In this document: positions 1 through 10,401 of the stretch, piece after piece
Position numbering within the stretch: position 1 is the first letter of the stretch
How the letters are laid out: each line of letters opens with the position of its first letter
Assembly (NCBI GenBank): GCA_004802725.1
Contig: SGPM01000004.1
Span: forward strand, 297,613 to 361,612
DNA: 64,000 bases
Direction: 5' to 3'
DNA from: Antrodiella citrinella
Lineage: Eukaryota; Basidiomycota; Agaricomycetes; Polyporales; Steccherinaceae
Notes under the pieces: generated by a model
Databases searched by the model: none
Told to the model about the DNA's origin: nothing
Seen by the model: only the letters and a program-made list of their open reading frames with translations
Translations under genes and position numbers: made by a program

Positions 1-90
1 ATACACGGAATGCACGTCAGCTCAAATGCAATATCAGCACAGAAGGGTACAATTAGTCTCTGGTGTGTACAAGGTTTGTACAAGGTTTGT

Positions 91-1007
91 TTACTCTGCT
101 GCCTCCGCCTCTTCCGTCGCCTCTTCCGTCTTGGGCTCCTCTGCGGCGGGCGCGTCCTCCTTCACCTCAGATGCAGCAGGCTCGGTGGTAGTCTCATCAG
201 TCTCCTCCTTCTTTACCTCAACCTCCTCGGCGCTGCTTGAGAGACCAGTGTTGATCAGTCGGGCCTTCTCGAACTCCTGCTTGAATTGACCGGCGTCTGA
301 AACGTTGATTGGTTAGCAACGCGCTATAACCAGAAAATCGGAGAGTGCACTCACTCTCAGCATTGGCAAAACGGATAGCGAGAGTCTCGGCGGTGGGAGG
401 GGTTTCAGAGTAATCGGCAGTAACTTTGTATACCCAACTTCTGTCCGAGCCGATATTGGGTTGCAATTTGATATCAGCGGAGACTGGTTGGATGCGATGA
501 TAAATCAATACTTCAAGACGTGTTCCAATGAAGAAGAGAACGCACTGGCATGGTTTGCACAGACTTTCAATGTCTTATCACGTCTCATCACCAGTCGGAC
601 CTTCTTGGTCTCCTTGTGCTGAAGCAGACGGACGTCCCCCGTTCCTCGCTCCTTCCACTCAGAAGAATCAGAGACAAATCGGAAGAGTTTTGCGCGCCTT
701 GAGAACAAGGTAGGAGAAACAATGCTCATAAGTTTGAGATCTTAAGACCTGAGAGGCACACTTACATCTTGAAGAGGACTTCTTCGTTCTCTTCGTGAGT
801 CTTTGTTTCCACCTGCTCTGTGAGCTTGATGACAGGCTCAAATTGAGGGTCATTCTCCTCATCCTGCTACATAAATTACAAGTATCAGCTCAGGGTAGCT
901 GCAGGAGGACCGCGTCGCGAAGCAAGTATCGATGAGGCTTGCCCATGTTAGATCGACGACGGGTTTTGAAGACCTACACGGGGTGCGAGAGCGTCGCTAT
1001 CGGCCAT
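91..1007 (-). CDS. YRB1: Ran-binding protein 1 (RanBP1/Yrb1 type), Ran GTPase co-activator
   Basis: Cytosolic partner of Ran-GTP that, with RanGAP, helps release Ran from importins and exportins. I read five exons: ATG at 1005-1007, then introns near 868-977, 704-767, about 515-560 and 305-355. The middle exons encode one Ran-binding domain with the usual order of motifs: [59 protein letters not shown] and LAIRFANAE followed by [10 protein letters not shown]. The C-terminal tail (about 50 residues) is Glu/Ala/Thr-rich and acidic, as in fungal RanBP1. The small size and single domain fit Yrb1 rather than Yrb2 or Nup proteins. The splice site after VCANH is the least certain: the obvious donor gives an unusual AILIYH join. 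The gene is divergent from the p24 gene with 256 bases between start codons. Confidence 0.93.
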
Positions 1008-1263
1008 TATGTTGTATGTGGTGTCGTAAAGGGTGCTTGGAACAGAGAGATGTGAGATGAAAGAGCAGAGGGCAAGAGTAGAAAGACCCAAAACTGTTGC
1101 GCGCCCCGCCAAATCTGGATCTGATCAGCGAGGGGACCCCGAACGTCCAATCATGGAACTGTCCGGGGGTCTCGTGTACCAGCGTCGTCCTGGTTCAGAA
1201 TCATAGCAGCAGCACAGCCAAAGGTTTTGGTTTCTTCATTATCCAAACTCCTTCAACGACGCC
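1008..1263. promoter_or_regulatory. Short divergent promoter region of RanBP1 and p24 genes
   Basis: The 256 bases between the two start codons must hold both promoters. I see no canonical TATA sequence close to either start. A CCAAT element lies at about 1147-1151 (CCAATCATGG context). Confidence 0.4.
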
Positions 1264-2145
1264 ATGGCACGAATATATACCCACACACTTCTTACTCTAT
1301 GCCTCTCGCTATTTTGTCTACTGGTCCAGGGACACATGATCGATGTTCCAGCCTCAAAGAAAGAGTGCTTCTTCGAGGACCTCCACGTCAATGACAAGGT
1401 ACACGTTTTCCTGACTCAAGTCACTAAAACCAGCCATGAATATTGGTCCTGAATACAGATGACTGTCACGTATCAAGTAGGAGGTGGTGGACATCTGGAC
1501 ATAGATTTCTGGGTACGTCACATTACGAAGCTTGGCGGTAGAATTTCGCTCATTCCGGTGCAGCTCACGGGTCCGAATGGGCTTGCCATGGGCAAGCACA
1601 TAAAACAATCTACGGGCTCCATCTCTATCACTGCTGAGCAGGATGGTCGTCATGAGTTCTGCTTCTCCAACCAGATGAGCACGGTGGTGGACAAGATTGT
1701 CAGGTACGTGTTCATACCAGGCTATCATCAATATCGCTTAGTTCAGTCTTCATGAATGTGCTAGTTTCAATGTCCATGGGGTGATTTATGTGGATGACGA
1801 TGGTACGAAAACCTGCCAATTATCTTGTTGTAAGAACCAACACTAACGCTATCATAGATACGGTTGCCCCCATCGAACGCGAAATTCGGTCGCTTGCCAC
1901 CGGTCTCACTGCGGTCAAGGATGAGCAGGAATATATTGTCGTTCGAGAGCGCACACATCGCAACACTGCTGAATCCACAAATGCTAGGGTGAAATGGTGG
2001 TCTGTATTCCAAGGCGTGGTGTTATTGGCGGTCGTTGGTTGGCAAGTTTATTATCTCAAGGTGCGCCTTTCCATGTTCCTATCAATGCGTGTATTTGTCT
2101 TGACATCTGTTTCAGTCCTTCTTCGAGGTCAAGCGTGCATTTTAG
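1264..2145 (+). CDS. EMP24: p24 family cargo receptor, Emp24/TMED2 (beta) type
   Basis: Type I membrane protein of COPI/COPII vesicles that sorts cargo such as GPI-anchored proteins between ER and Golgi. The start ATG at 1264 opens a signal peptide (LLTLCLSLFCLLVQG). After it come the GOLD domain with the conserved Cys pair (ECFFEDL and FCFSNQMST), then a coiled-coil region (TAVKDEQEYIVVRERTHR), one membrane span (VFQGVVLLAVVGWQVYYL) and a short cytosolic tail, SFFEVKRAF. The FF-x-V-x-R tail is the beta-subfamily signature shared with TMED2/Emp24, and distinguishes this gene from Erv25 or Erp proteins. Five exons; introns near 1399-1459, 1515-1560, 1705-1765, 1803-1858 and 2060-2115. It ends 309 bases from the convergent kinesin stop. 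Confidence 0.95.
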
Positions 2146-2454
2146 TAATGAGGCTTCTCCTATAATACACCTCATTTATCATCGTGAGACGAATGTTGAC
2201 CCGACCAGAGTGACTGTTGTCATTGGTCCTCGTTTCATGACACGCACACATGATCAAAGGCAAAAGCATGAATATCAAAACTATACAGGAATGCGTGGCT
2301 ATCATATTCAAGTGAAACGAACAGGGTATAACGAAGTGTTCACAACAATACTAATACGGTTGACATAGGAAAACAATTGAGATCGACGAGGCACACATAG
2401 TCATTACGGTGTTCATGAAGAAAAAACATGCAGGAGGTCAAACATCTACTATCT
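2146..2454. other. Convergent 3' intergenic region, p24 / kinesin-8
   Basis: This stretch contains the 3' untranslated regions of the two convergent genes. It is AT-richer than its surroundings. I see no further gene. Confidence 0.6.
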
Positions 2455-5400
2455 TCAGCGCCATGTCGGCTTCAGACCTCCTCCAAGCGCAGAACCGCTT
2501 CGACTAAAGCTAATGTCTCCAACGCTGACGTTCGAAAGGTCGGGCCCCTTGAGCTTCAGCATACTACCCGCCCTGGATGCCTGTGACATGGCTAGCAATG
2601 ACATTCTCTTAGGTCGCTTCGCAGGGGAGGCGGCTACCCTCCTCGGACCGGACGAGCTGCTACTTGTACCACTACCAGAGTGGTAATGAGGGTCCATGGG
2701 AGAGAGTTGTGGAATCATGCTGGAACGTCTCCGTGGTCTGTCTCCGCGAATGGGACCAATCTGGGATCTCCTGCGGCCGCTCTTGCTCGAGTTAAGTGAT
2801 CTGGGTGTCTTGCCAGGGCTAGGATGTGTCTTTCGTCGATGCTCCCCGTCTTCGTTGCTGCTCGCAGAATCAGCAGTCGGTGATGAGATGCGGTTCATGT
2901 TACGATCTCCGAGTGGCGAGAGGCGTTGCGGCGACCCAAAGACCCCCGACTCATCGTCTTCAGCCAAGCTGCTCAAGTTGGAGGCCTTGGAGCGCGTTTT
3001 CAGGAAGCCCGGATTCAAGTGGCTGGCGCGTGCCCTCTTGGATCCTACCCTAGAGTCCTTGCTGGAGTCTCCAGACAATGTGAAGACAGTCACGGGGTTG
3101 TTGAAGCTGATGTTCATGCTGTCCTCCGTCTTCTCGTCCTCCCATTCGCTCTCTGATCCGCCTGGTACAGCTCTTCGGCTGGACGAAGAGGAAGGGGCTG
3201 GAGCAAAGGAAGGGGCTGGAGTAGAGGAAGGGGCTGACGTAGAGGACGATGCGACGTCGGAATCGACGGAGGTGATGGAAATGACAGGCGTGACCTTCAC
3301 GCCGCCATCATCTATTTCGCCACAACCAACTTCGTCGCGCCACTGAACGCCTTTCTTCTTTCCTTTGTCTTTGTCCGACACGACACGACGGTAGGGGACG
3401 GCGTTCGCGATGCTGGAACGCAACGACTTCCTCGGAGTCCCGCGATGCGACTTGCGAAGTGGAGATCCTACGTTCGAACCATAGGAAGAAGATCTTCGCG
3501 AGATCTTCGAGGCTGGCTGCTGAGACGTAACTGGGTTGGAACTGACTCTGCCATGTCCGACTGACAGTGTGCTGGGGTATCCTTTGAAGGAGTTGATCGC
3601 CATGGGAACCTGAGGTGTAGGTCCAAGGTTGTACTGCGCTGTCGAATGTCCGAGGAGGGCTGTGAATGCTTCGTCGTTGCCTTCAGCAATGTTCCGCATC
3701 GACACCGCCAACGCCTTGGCCGTCCCTTCTAACCCATCTCGACCCTGTTCTGTAGCTGTCTTCAAGATCTGACTAGCCTCAGTCATCATGACAGTGCATC
3801 TGCCTAGCATTCCAATGAGGCTAACGACAGTCTCTGCTTGACCCTGGACGGCACTTTGCAGAGCGTCCTTCCGCGCATCAGCTTTGATTCGCTCCATCTC
3901 AGCCTTGCGCCAGCGAGCATCAAGTTTGACATTGTCCACTGTGACGTCGTCCAGCTTGTCTGATCGCCTTTCGCTAACGGCTCGCAGGGTGGCCTCGAAC
4001 ATCGCGCCAGCGTTGGAGGACCGGTTGAGACGTACATTGAGTGCTGATTGAGCCTTCAACGCCTCTTCCTCCGGTGCGGCTAATGCCTGCAGGAGTCCGC
4101 GCTCTGCTTCCATATCTGGGGAGAGGCCAGACGAAGACGCAGCCAACGCATCCAAGGAGACCAATCTTGCACGGATGACGTTTAGCTTTGCTTCGGCCAC
4201 AGAAAGCTTCCCTGCGCAAGCAGCGCCGTCCATGATAGAGGCTTGAGTCTGCTCAGTCTTCGTCTGCATATCAGCCTTCGCCTTTTCCACCTCGACTACG
4301 GCTTCCCTCCTCTTCCGAGACTCCTTATCCGCCTCAGCATCCTTCTTGCCAGACAGCCTCGCCTTGAGCTCCGCCACCTCGTGGTTGAGACGCGTGATGG
4401 CCTCGACGTACTGCCCGACATGCCGATCCACGTTGACAACATTTCTCGTGACAACTTTGGTCTTGATCTTCGTCGCACGTTCAGCGTACACGAGGGTGTT
4501 GTGAGTATCGTCGAAATGGATGGTGGTAGGCGCAATACAAACGATCATAACCGTTTTGCAGTTTCCGCCGAGAGAGAACTTGAGCAGACGCGTGAGCTTG
4601 CTGTTCCTGTATGGTACATGGCGGACTGCTCCGCCGCTCTCGCACAGCGCATTGATACAGTTGCCTAAAGCCAGCAAAGACTTGTTGATGTTCGCGCCCT
4701 CCACCATACGCTGGCCCATGTTGGAAGTTGCAGCCGCACGCTCGCTTCCCGCGAGATCGATGATGGAAAGTGTAGCCACCGTTCGCTGCTCCGTGATAGC
4801 TGCTGTTCTGGGCGACTGTGTGACATGAACTTGTAGGACAGCGTGCGATCGAGAGGAGGTTTCGTTTGCATGGGTAGGTGACTGCGTCCTGCGCGAATTG
4901 CCCAACAGCACAATCTCTTTGACTTCAGCTGCAGTTTGTGGCCGAGCTTCCACAAGACCAACCACCTTCACTGTCTTGTCTTCGCGGATCTGGAGTCCAC
5001 CTCGAGGGAGATTTGTGCCCGGCTCGGCAAGTAAATCCCGGATCTCCTCGTTGTAGATCTCGAGGAACGTCACGACGACGTTTACATTGTAGTCCTCTTT
5101 TCGGTCCTCTATATCTTGAAAGAGATCTGCCATAGTGAGGTAGATGATGCCGGGGTCAGCGTCCGTACCACTGATCGTGTGCGTCTTGCCACAACCAGTG
5201 GCCTAATACACGTCGCAATGAGGTCAACGCGTGTACTGAGCGTGAAAAGTAACTATGTGACTTACCCCGTACGCGAAGATAGTTGCGTTGAACCCATCCA
5301 ACAGGTTCTTCAGCAACGGCTTCGATGTATGCATATACACATCGTGCTGCCTCGCCTCGTGTCCAAACACCCTATCGAAAATGAACCTCCTGTCCTTGTA

Positions 5401-5739
5401 CCGCTTCGTCCCCGGTGGCAAGAACCCTCTTTCAACAAACGCCTTCGATGCGTCCTTCTCATCCGGGTCGAACGTCAAGACGCGGTCGTCAATCACTTGG
5501 ACGATGTCGCGGACAGAGGATTGGTTGGTGACCTTTCCAGGTGTCGAGAGCGCGCCTTCGCCTCGAATGCCGAATTCGTATGTGGGTTCTGGGAGCCGGG
5601 CTGCTTCCCATGAGGTCGGTGGACGCACGCGCACTGGTAGACAAACGAGAATGAGCAGACAAGTACGAACACGTTGACGCGTCGCATTCTCAGAATAGAA
5701 ATACTTACCAGCGACAGTAATAGAGCCAGCAGCAACCAT
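2455..5739 (-). CDS. KIP3: Kinesin-8 family motor (Kip3/Klp5/Klp6 type)
   Basis: Plus-end-directed, microtubule-depolymerising motor that controls spindle and cytoplasmic microtubule length. Three exons: a tiny first exon (ATG 5737-5739, MVAAGSITVA), a second from about 5665 to 5265, and a long third from about 5201 to the stop. The N-terminal motor begins VRVRPPTSW; the P-loop (AYGATGCGKTHT) is split by the second intron. Switch I is NETSSRSHAV and switch II is IIDLAGSERAA. The stretch LLKFSLGGNCKTVMIVCIAP is the kinesin-8 form of this region, and the neck EIKTKV-like motif reads ATKIKTKVVTRNV. A coiled coil follows (QYVEAITRLNHEVAELKARL), then a long Ser/Arg/Lys-rich tail of about 450 residues with many SP sites, a likely microtubule-binding and Cdk-regulated region. 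Total is about 1050 residues, in the size range of Kip3-like motors. Confidence 0.95.
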
Positions 5740-6193
5740 CTTTCAAAACTCGAGTGTAGCGTGCGTAGCAACGTGAATGTAACCGCGTTCTTCTCTTCTT
5801 TCCCAACGGGTTGTGGGGTGTATCGCAATGGAGAATGTCTGGAACTATGTGTGGAGATAATAGATGTCTGTCGTGTTCAACGGAACGAAGTCGTCTGCCC
5901 TCAGGCGAGTGAGTGCAGGTGATGAACCAAAGTTGAAGAGAACTCGAACATCTTTCCCGGCACGCGTCGCATCCCAACCGCGTCACGGGATCGCGCCTCG
6001 TGTCAGACGCCTTATAAGCGCCAATCTCTCATTGGTCGAGACCACTATGCAGGAGGACACAATGGGGTACAGTAAGTACAACCAATTACTTGGATTGAGC
6101 GGATATCTCGAGACGAATAAATACTGGTACTACATGAGGTATACAAATATGGATAGCGACAAATATGGATAGCGTCATGAGCAATGCAAATCG
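5740..6193. promoter_or_regulatory. Kinesin-8 promoter region with TATA-like and paired CCAAT boxes
   Basis: The region lies upstream of the minus-strand kinesin gene and downstream of the GT17 gene. On the minus strand a TATAA-type sequence is at 6012-6017. CCAAT at 6021-6025 and ATTGG at 6031-6035 form an inverted pair. They sit about 280 bases from the kinesin start codon. No other gene is supported here. Confidence 0.35.
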
Positions 6194-7523
6194 CTAGGGA
6201 CGTTTACAACCTCCAGGAAGAAGGAAGCTGAACTTGTTCGCATTTTCGAGCAAATATCGTGGCAGACCAACAGCCGACTTGAGTCTATCACAATACAAGT
6301 AAGCAGACGCGCCACTGGAGAAGAGCATAGGGACGTACGGTGTGAGGCTCATTTGTGAGAATAAATCTTTGTACTGTAAATAAAATCCCCCAGTGAGTTT
6401 GCGTACGAACCGAAAATACAAAACGACTGACGCTGTAGGCCTCCGGCAACATCCCAAATATATCCTTCCCCGTACAGACTACGTCCTGTATCCTGCTAGG
6501 ATCTAACAAATTGATGCGTCCACCAATACGATCCGAGTGCGAGAAACCCTTCATCTTGACCGCATATTCTTTGATAGTGCGGAAACAATAGCTGCAATGC
6601 CATCCCGAATCCGCGAGTATGCGTTCGCCAGATTTTGAATGACGGTAGAAAGACGTTTTGGGATCCCATAACATGATACTGGCGCGCCAGCTGGATAGAC
6701 CCAGGTACCATTCGAAGCTAAGGGGCTGGTCAGCACCAGCATGCCGCGGAGACGGAGAGATGAACCAGCGGACCTGTATAAATAATTTCTGAACTGCAGA
6801 TGTATGCTCTTGCCAAAGTCACACTCCTTGAGAAGGGCGACGGTGTGTCGGGCAGGGATCTCATCGAGGTCTGCCATAATGACAAGGGTTTGTGTTTGTG
6901 GGGAGAAACGAAACACGCTCTCTCGAATCAAGTCGGACATCGCGTCCCTCGTACGACGTTCGACGTCCCATGCTGTTTCCCCGCTTTTCAAGGGATATCC
7001 AGGCAAGCTGACATTTCGATGCGCATTCAGGTCGTCGAGAGGGAATGGGATGAAAGAGCAAGACGCACAATCGGTATACAATCCTGTCTGCAAACTTCCC
7101 AAACCGTTCTTTGTTGTTTGCGAAGTAGGTCTCCTTCTCCAGTCCAGTGAAGGTCGCGTTCGACTCGATGATCAAGAAGAAATCCACAACCTCTTCCAAC
7201 TCGTTCATCCGGACCTCCAACAGATCCAGCTCGCTGCTCATCATCACCGCGTCCAAGACCTTCAACTCCGTGTCGGGAGCAACATTCCGTGCAGACCAGC
7301 CATGCAGCTGGCACACGTACTCAGCATCCGAGGTAATGTGAAACCCATCGGCGTAGTAATGCGGGACGACGTCGCTGGGTGCGTCGTCCGAGTCCCACAG
7401 CGGTCGAGTTGCGTATGAGAGAGTATTCCGAATCTGGTACTGGTTCTGCACGGCGTATGTCAGCAATCCAATGCAGACCAAGACGGCAAGAAAGAGAGCA
7501 AGAAGTCGAGAGGGCCGTCGCAT
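6194..7523 (-). CDS. Glycosyltransferase family 17 protein (N-acetylglucosaminyltransferase III-like)
   Basis: Predicted type II Golgi enzyme of family GT17, named for animal GnT-III, which adds bisecting GlcNAc to N-glycans; the fungal substrate is not known. The ATG at 7521-7523 is chosen because it begins a basic residue cluster followed at once by a signal anchor ([19 protein letters not shown]). The open frame upstream of it has no ATG. Five exons join cleanly: introns near 7020-7077, 6720-6776, 6379-6437 and 6288-6340. Joined motifs are [40 protein letters not shown], a DLDEIP acidic motif ([10 protein letters not shown], probable metal/nucleotide-sugar site), [19 protein letters not shown] and the terminal LLPGGCKRP. 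These blocks in this order are typical of GT17. The gene is divergent from URA4 with 221 bases between starts. Confidence 0.9.
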
Positions 7524-7744
7524 CTCCCGGCAGTGGTGGTGGTAATCGTCATAACGGTTTCTGTAGGCTGCACTACACCCATGTCGCGGCACTGCATCAT
7601 GCCATCAGCGAGCAGCGTCAAACAGGGATATTCGATCGCCAAGCCGCCCATATCCTCCAAGCGCCCAATCGGACTCTTGGAGCCAGTCTCTGACCTCTTT
7701 CCAAATTCCACTACACCGTAGCGCAGGTTTACGGATACACAGAC

Positions 7745-8996
7745 ATGTCTTTCGCAGATACACTAACAATTACTGCACCAGCAGACTTTCACGTTCACCT
7801 TCGCCAGGGTGCGTTGTCTGAGTTGGTGACCGGCCATGTAAGGCTTGGCGGTTTTACTTTGGCGTACGTTATGGTAGGTTCGTCTTCGCACCCAAGATAT
7901 CGTCATAAGAATGCTGAGAAACATGGGCAATATTTCAGCCAAATCTTACGCCCCCAATCAAAAATACGGAAGAGGCTCTGTTGTACAAGGCGCAACTGCA
8001 AGCCATAGATCCCGTCGTCGAATATCTGATGACGCTGTACCTGTCTCCCGAACTGACTCCGAACGAAATACGGAAAGCTAAACGAGCAGGGATAGTAGGT
8101 TAGACCGCATCCTGGAAACTGGGCATCTCAAGTTGCTCAACTACCGGCATGTACAGGTGTAAAATCTTATCCAAGAGGCGTCACCACCAATTCAGATGGC
8201 GGCATCGAATCTTATGAGGCCTACTATCCCATCTTTCGAGCTATGGAAGAAGAGGACATGGTTCTGAACCTGCATGGCGAGATACCATCCGCGCCTTCCG
8301 ATCCCACATCCAATATCTGCGTCCTCAACGCGGAACCCTCCTTCCTGCCACATCTTATCAAATTGCACGCCGCCTTCCCCAAACTCCGAATCGTACTGGA
8401 ACACGCAACGACGCGCGCCGCAGTGGAATGCGTGAAGAATCTCGGGGACACCGTGGCGTGCACGATCACCGCCCATCACCTGGCTCTGACCGTGGACGAC
8501 TGGGCCGGTCAGTCCTGGCACTTTTGCAAACCGGTCGCCAAGTTCCCGGACGACAGGCAAGCGTTGAGAGAAGTTGTCAAAGAAGGTATACGTCTAGCCA
8601 TATAATCACTGCGCGATCTGACTGACGCGTGATCAACGGTATTTAGGTCATCATAGATTCTTCTTGGGCTCCGACTCCGCACCGCACCCGCCGACGAAGA
8701 AGGCGACAGCCACGCCCTCACAGCCGTGCGCCGCGGGCGTGTACACTTCCCCTATCCTCCTGCCACTTGTCGCACATTTGTTGGAATCATTTGGGTCATT
8801 GGACAAGCTAGAAGGCTTCGTCAGCGGCAATGGGAGAGCTTTCTATCAGAGACCAGCTAAGGCTGCTGCACAAAAGACGGTCCTCCGGCGGGTCGGCGGC
8901 AAGAAGGTAGATGCGAAGTGGGCGAAAGGGGACGAAGAGGTGGTACCTTTCTGGGCAGAGAAAGAGATTGGGTGGGAGATTGTACCAGAGGCGTAA
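7745..8996 (+). CDS. URA4: Dihydroorotase (pyrimidine biosynthesis)
   Basis: Zinc enzyme that cyclises carbamoyl-aspartate to dihydroorotate in de novo pyrimidine synthesis. Start ATG 7745. Four exons; introns near 7874-7938, 8094-8156 and 8586-8646. The metal-binding motif DFHVHLRQ is at residues 14-21, followed by NLTPP. GVKSYPRGVTTNSDGG contains the position of the carbamylated lysine, NLHGEIP carries a metal histidine, LEHATT a second, and FFLGSDSAPH the catalytic aspartate region. GVYTSPILLPLVAHLLE and FVSGNGRAFY follow as in the family. All the catalytic residues I can check are present. The size (about 355 residues) fits the short, monofunctional class II dihydroorotase of fungi and bacteria, separate from the CAD-type protein. 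Confidence 0.96.
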
Positions 8997-10319
8997 AGCT
9001 GCCAACGGCGCTATGATCAGCATCGATTAGAAAAGATGAAGCAAGCCGCGTGTCCAATGTATGATATACCCAGTTGTATACGTAGGAAATGAGGCAGAAC
9101 GCCTGCGTTGTTGAGACGGGCATCAGACTCGAGGAGATTAAGAGAATGACCGCCATGCAAACGCCTCAGAAGACTGCGACTGCGTGACTCAGAAGATAGA
9201 GATTTGATGCGTGCTGCAGATGCCGACTGCGACCGTTTTCTGTCGTCGGATGCTTGATGAAAGATGGCTCACCATCGCTCTCACAAAGGGCGGAGCACCC
9301 ATTGGTCGCGTTTCCCGAATGAGGTATCGGTGATTTGGTCGATGTGCTCGCAATCGTTCCCCGAGACGACCGCGCTTCGCCGAATAGACATATATCGTGT
9401 AGACTCGGAGCTACTGGAACAAGACTCTAGTTCGACCATCGAATGCACCGTTCGCGTACTTGGGCTGGAACGTCCTGCGTAGCGCGAGATCCAAGAGGAA
9501 ACTTGATGTCTGCGTCTAGATCCTTGAGCCGACGAAGATTTCCCCCAGACGATTGTGAGCAGCAAACAAGCGGGAGGCAGAGACGACGTTCGCCACAGAC
9601 TTGGGTCACGGGGTGAAGAAGTTGCGGCTGAGCGTCTCCAGACGAGGTCTGGTACGGAAGACGAGGCAAGATTGATACAAGAGTTGTTGGATCTTCTCTT
9701 TGTGGGGATCGACATGCCATAGTAGCCGCCACTGATAGCTGCACGGACAGATAACGTGACCGAGAAGATGGCAAGGGTGTGTCGATCGCCGGCCTTAAGC
9801 AGACGCCACAATGTAGAGTTTGGGCGCGATGGCCCGCGAAATGAGCTGGCGGGAGACGAAACTGGTTTCATGGAAACTGTTGCAACCAGTGTGCAGACTC
9901 GGACAGAGCTAGGAATGGAAGGAGACTGGACTGATACGCGAGATTGAGGAAAGGATCTGGCGAACCTGAACAGAGGTTGGGAAACAACGGTGCCGGAAGT
10001 ACTCGGGCGATCCATGGACTGACCCGTTCAGATAGATTTGACGTTGGCATGGGACACTGTCTGAGTCTAGAAGTGGGCGTTGAGTGGCAGCCTCGCTTGT
10101 GCGTCCAACATACCTGTTCCCTTGTGTTGTGTGGGCAGCCTGCAATGTCGTGAGCTGGAGTGTATGTTGCCCGACTCTGGAATACTGCAGCACACAAAGA
10201 GGACCAGGGTACCTTGGCAAGAACAGCGATCGATCGAGAGCGTAGTGCACGTGGCGTAAAGCTTATGATCGCAACCACGTGGTATGGCCTCATCGACAAG
10301 TAGGAGGGCGCCTATAGTA
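8997..10319. other. 1.3 kb without a supported gene; possible decayed or atypical minus-strand gene
   Basis: The longest open frames here (for example 9281-10015 on the minus strand, 244 codons from an ATG) are rich in Ser, Arg and Pro and poor in acidic residues, as expected of non-coding frames. One piece looks more protein-like: minus-strand ATG near 10290 opens a basic, acid-free stretch (MRPYHVVAIISFTPRALRSR) that can be spliced onward, and further down there is STLWRLLKAGDRHTLAIF. I could not assemble a complete reading frame. The stretch may be an untranslated region, a pseudogene, or a gene with very short exons. Confidence 0.3.
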
Positions 10320-10394
10320 ATGTTTGAATTTGGCGAGGACGGGGAGACAAGCAAGACCGACGGGACAGCTTCAGACGACGCTGCGTGGGACTGA
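10320..10394 (+). CDS. Upstream open reading frame ahead of the RING-LON gene
   Basis: A 24-codon frame begins with ATG at 10320 and ends with TGA at 10392-10394, eight bases before the main start codon at 10402. The predicted peptide is strongly acidic (MFEFGEDGETSKTDG...). It would lie in the 5' leader of the downstream gene if transcription begins before 10320. It may be a translational brake or may not be transcribed; nothing in the sequence decides this. Confidence 0.3.
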   Translation: MFEFGEDGETSKTDGTASDDAAWD

Positions 10395-10401
10395 CCGCGG
10401 C

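Noticed and set aside
2696..3346. 216-codon plus-strand frame opposite the kinesin tail
   Set aside because: It lies wholly antisense to the kinesin-8 tail exon and only mirrors its codon pattern.
7524..7592. N-terminal extension of the GT17 protein upstream of 7523
   Set aside because: The frame extends to 7592 but its first codon is GTG and there is no ATG; the ATG at 7523 directly precedes the signal anchor.
9281..10015. 244-codon minus-strand open frame from an ATG
   Set aside because: It is dominated by Ser, Arg, Thr and Pro with few acidic residues and no recognisable domain. That is the usual look of a non-coding frame in GC-rich fungal DNA; listed only as part of the unexplained interval.
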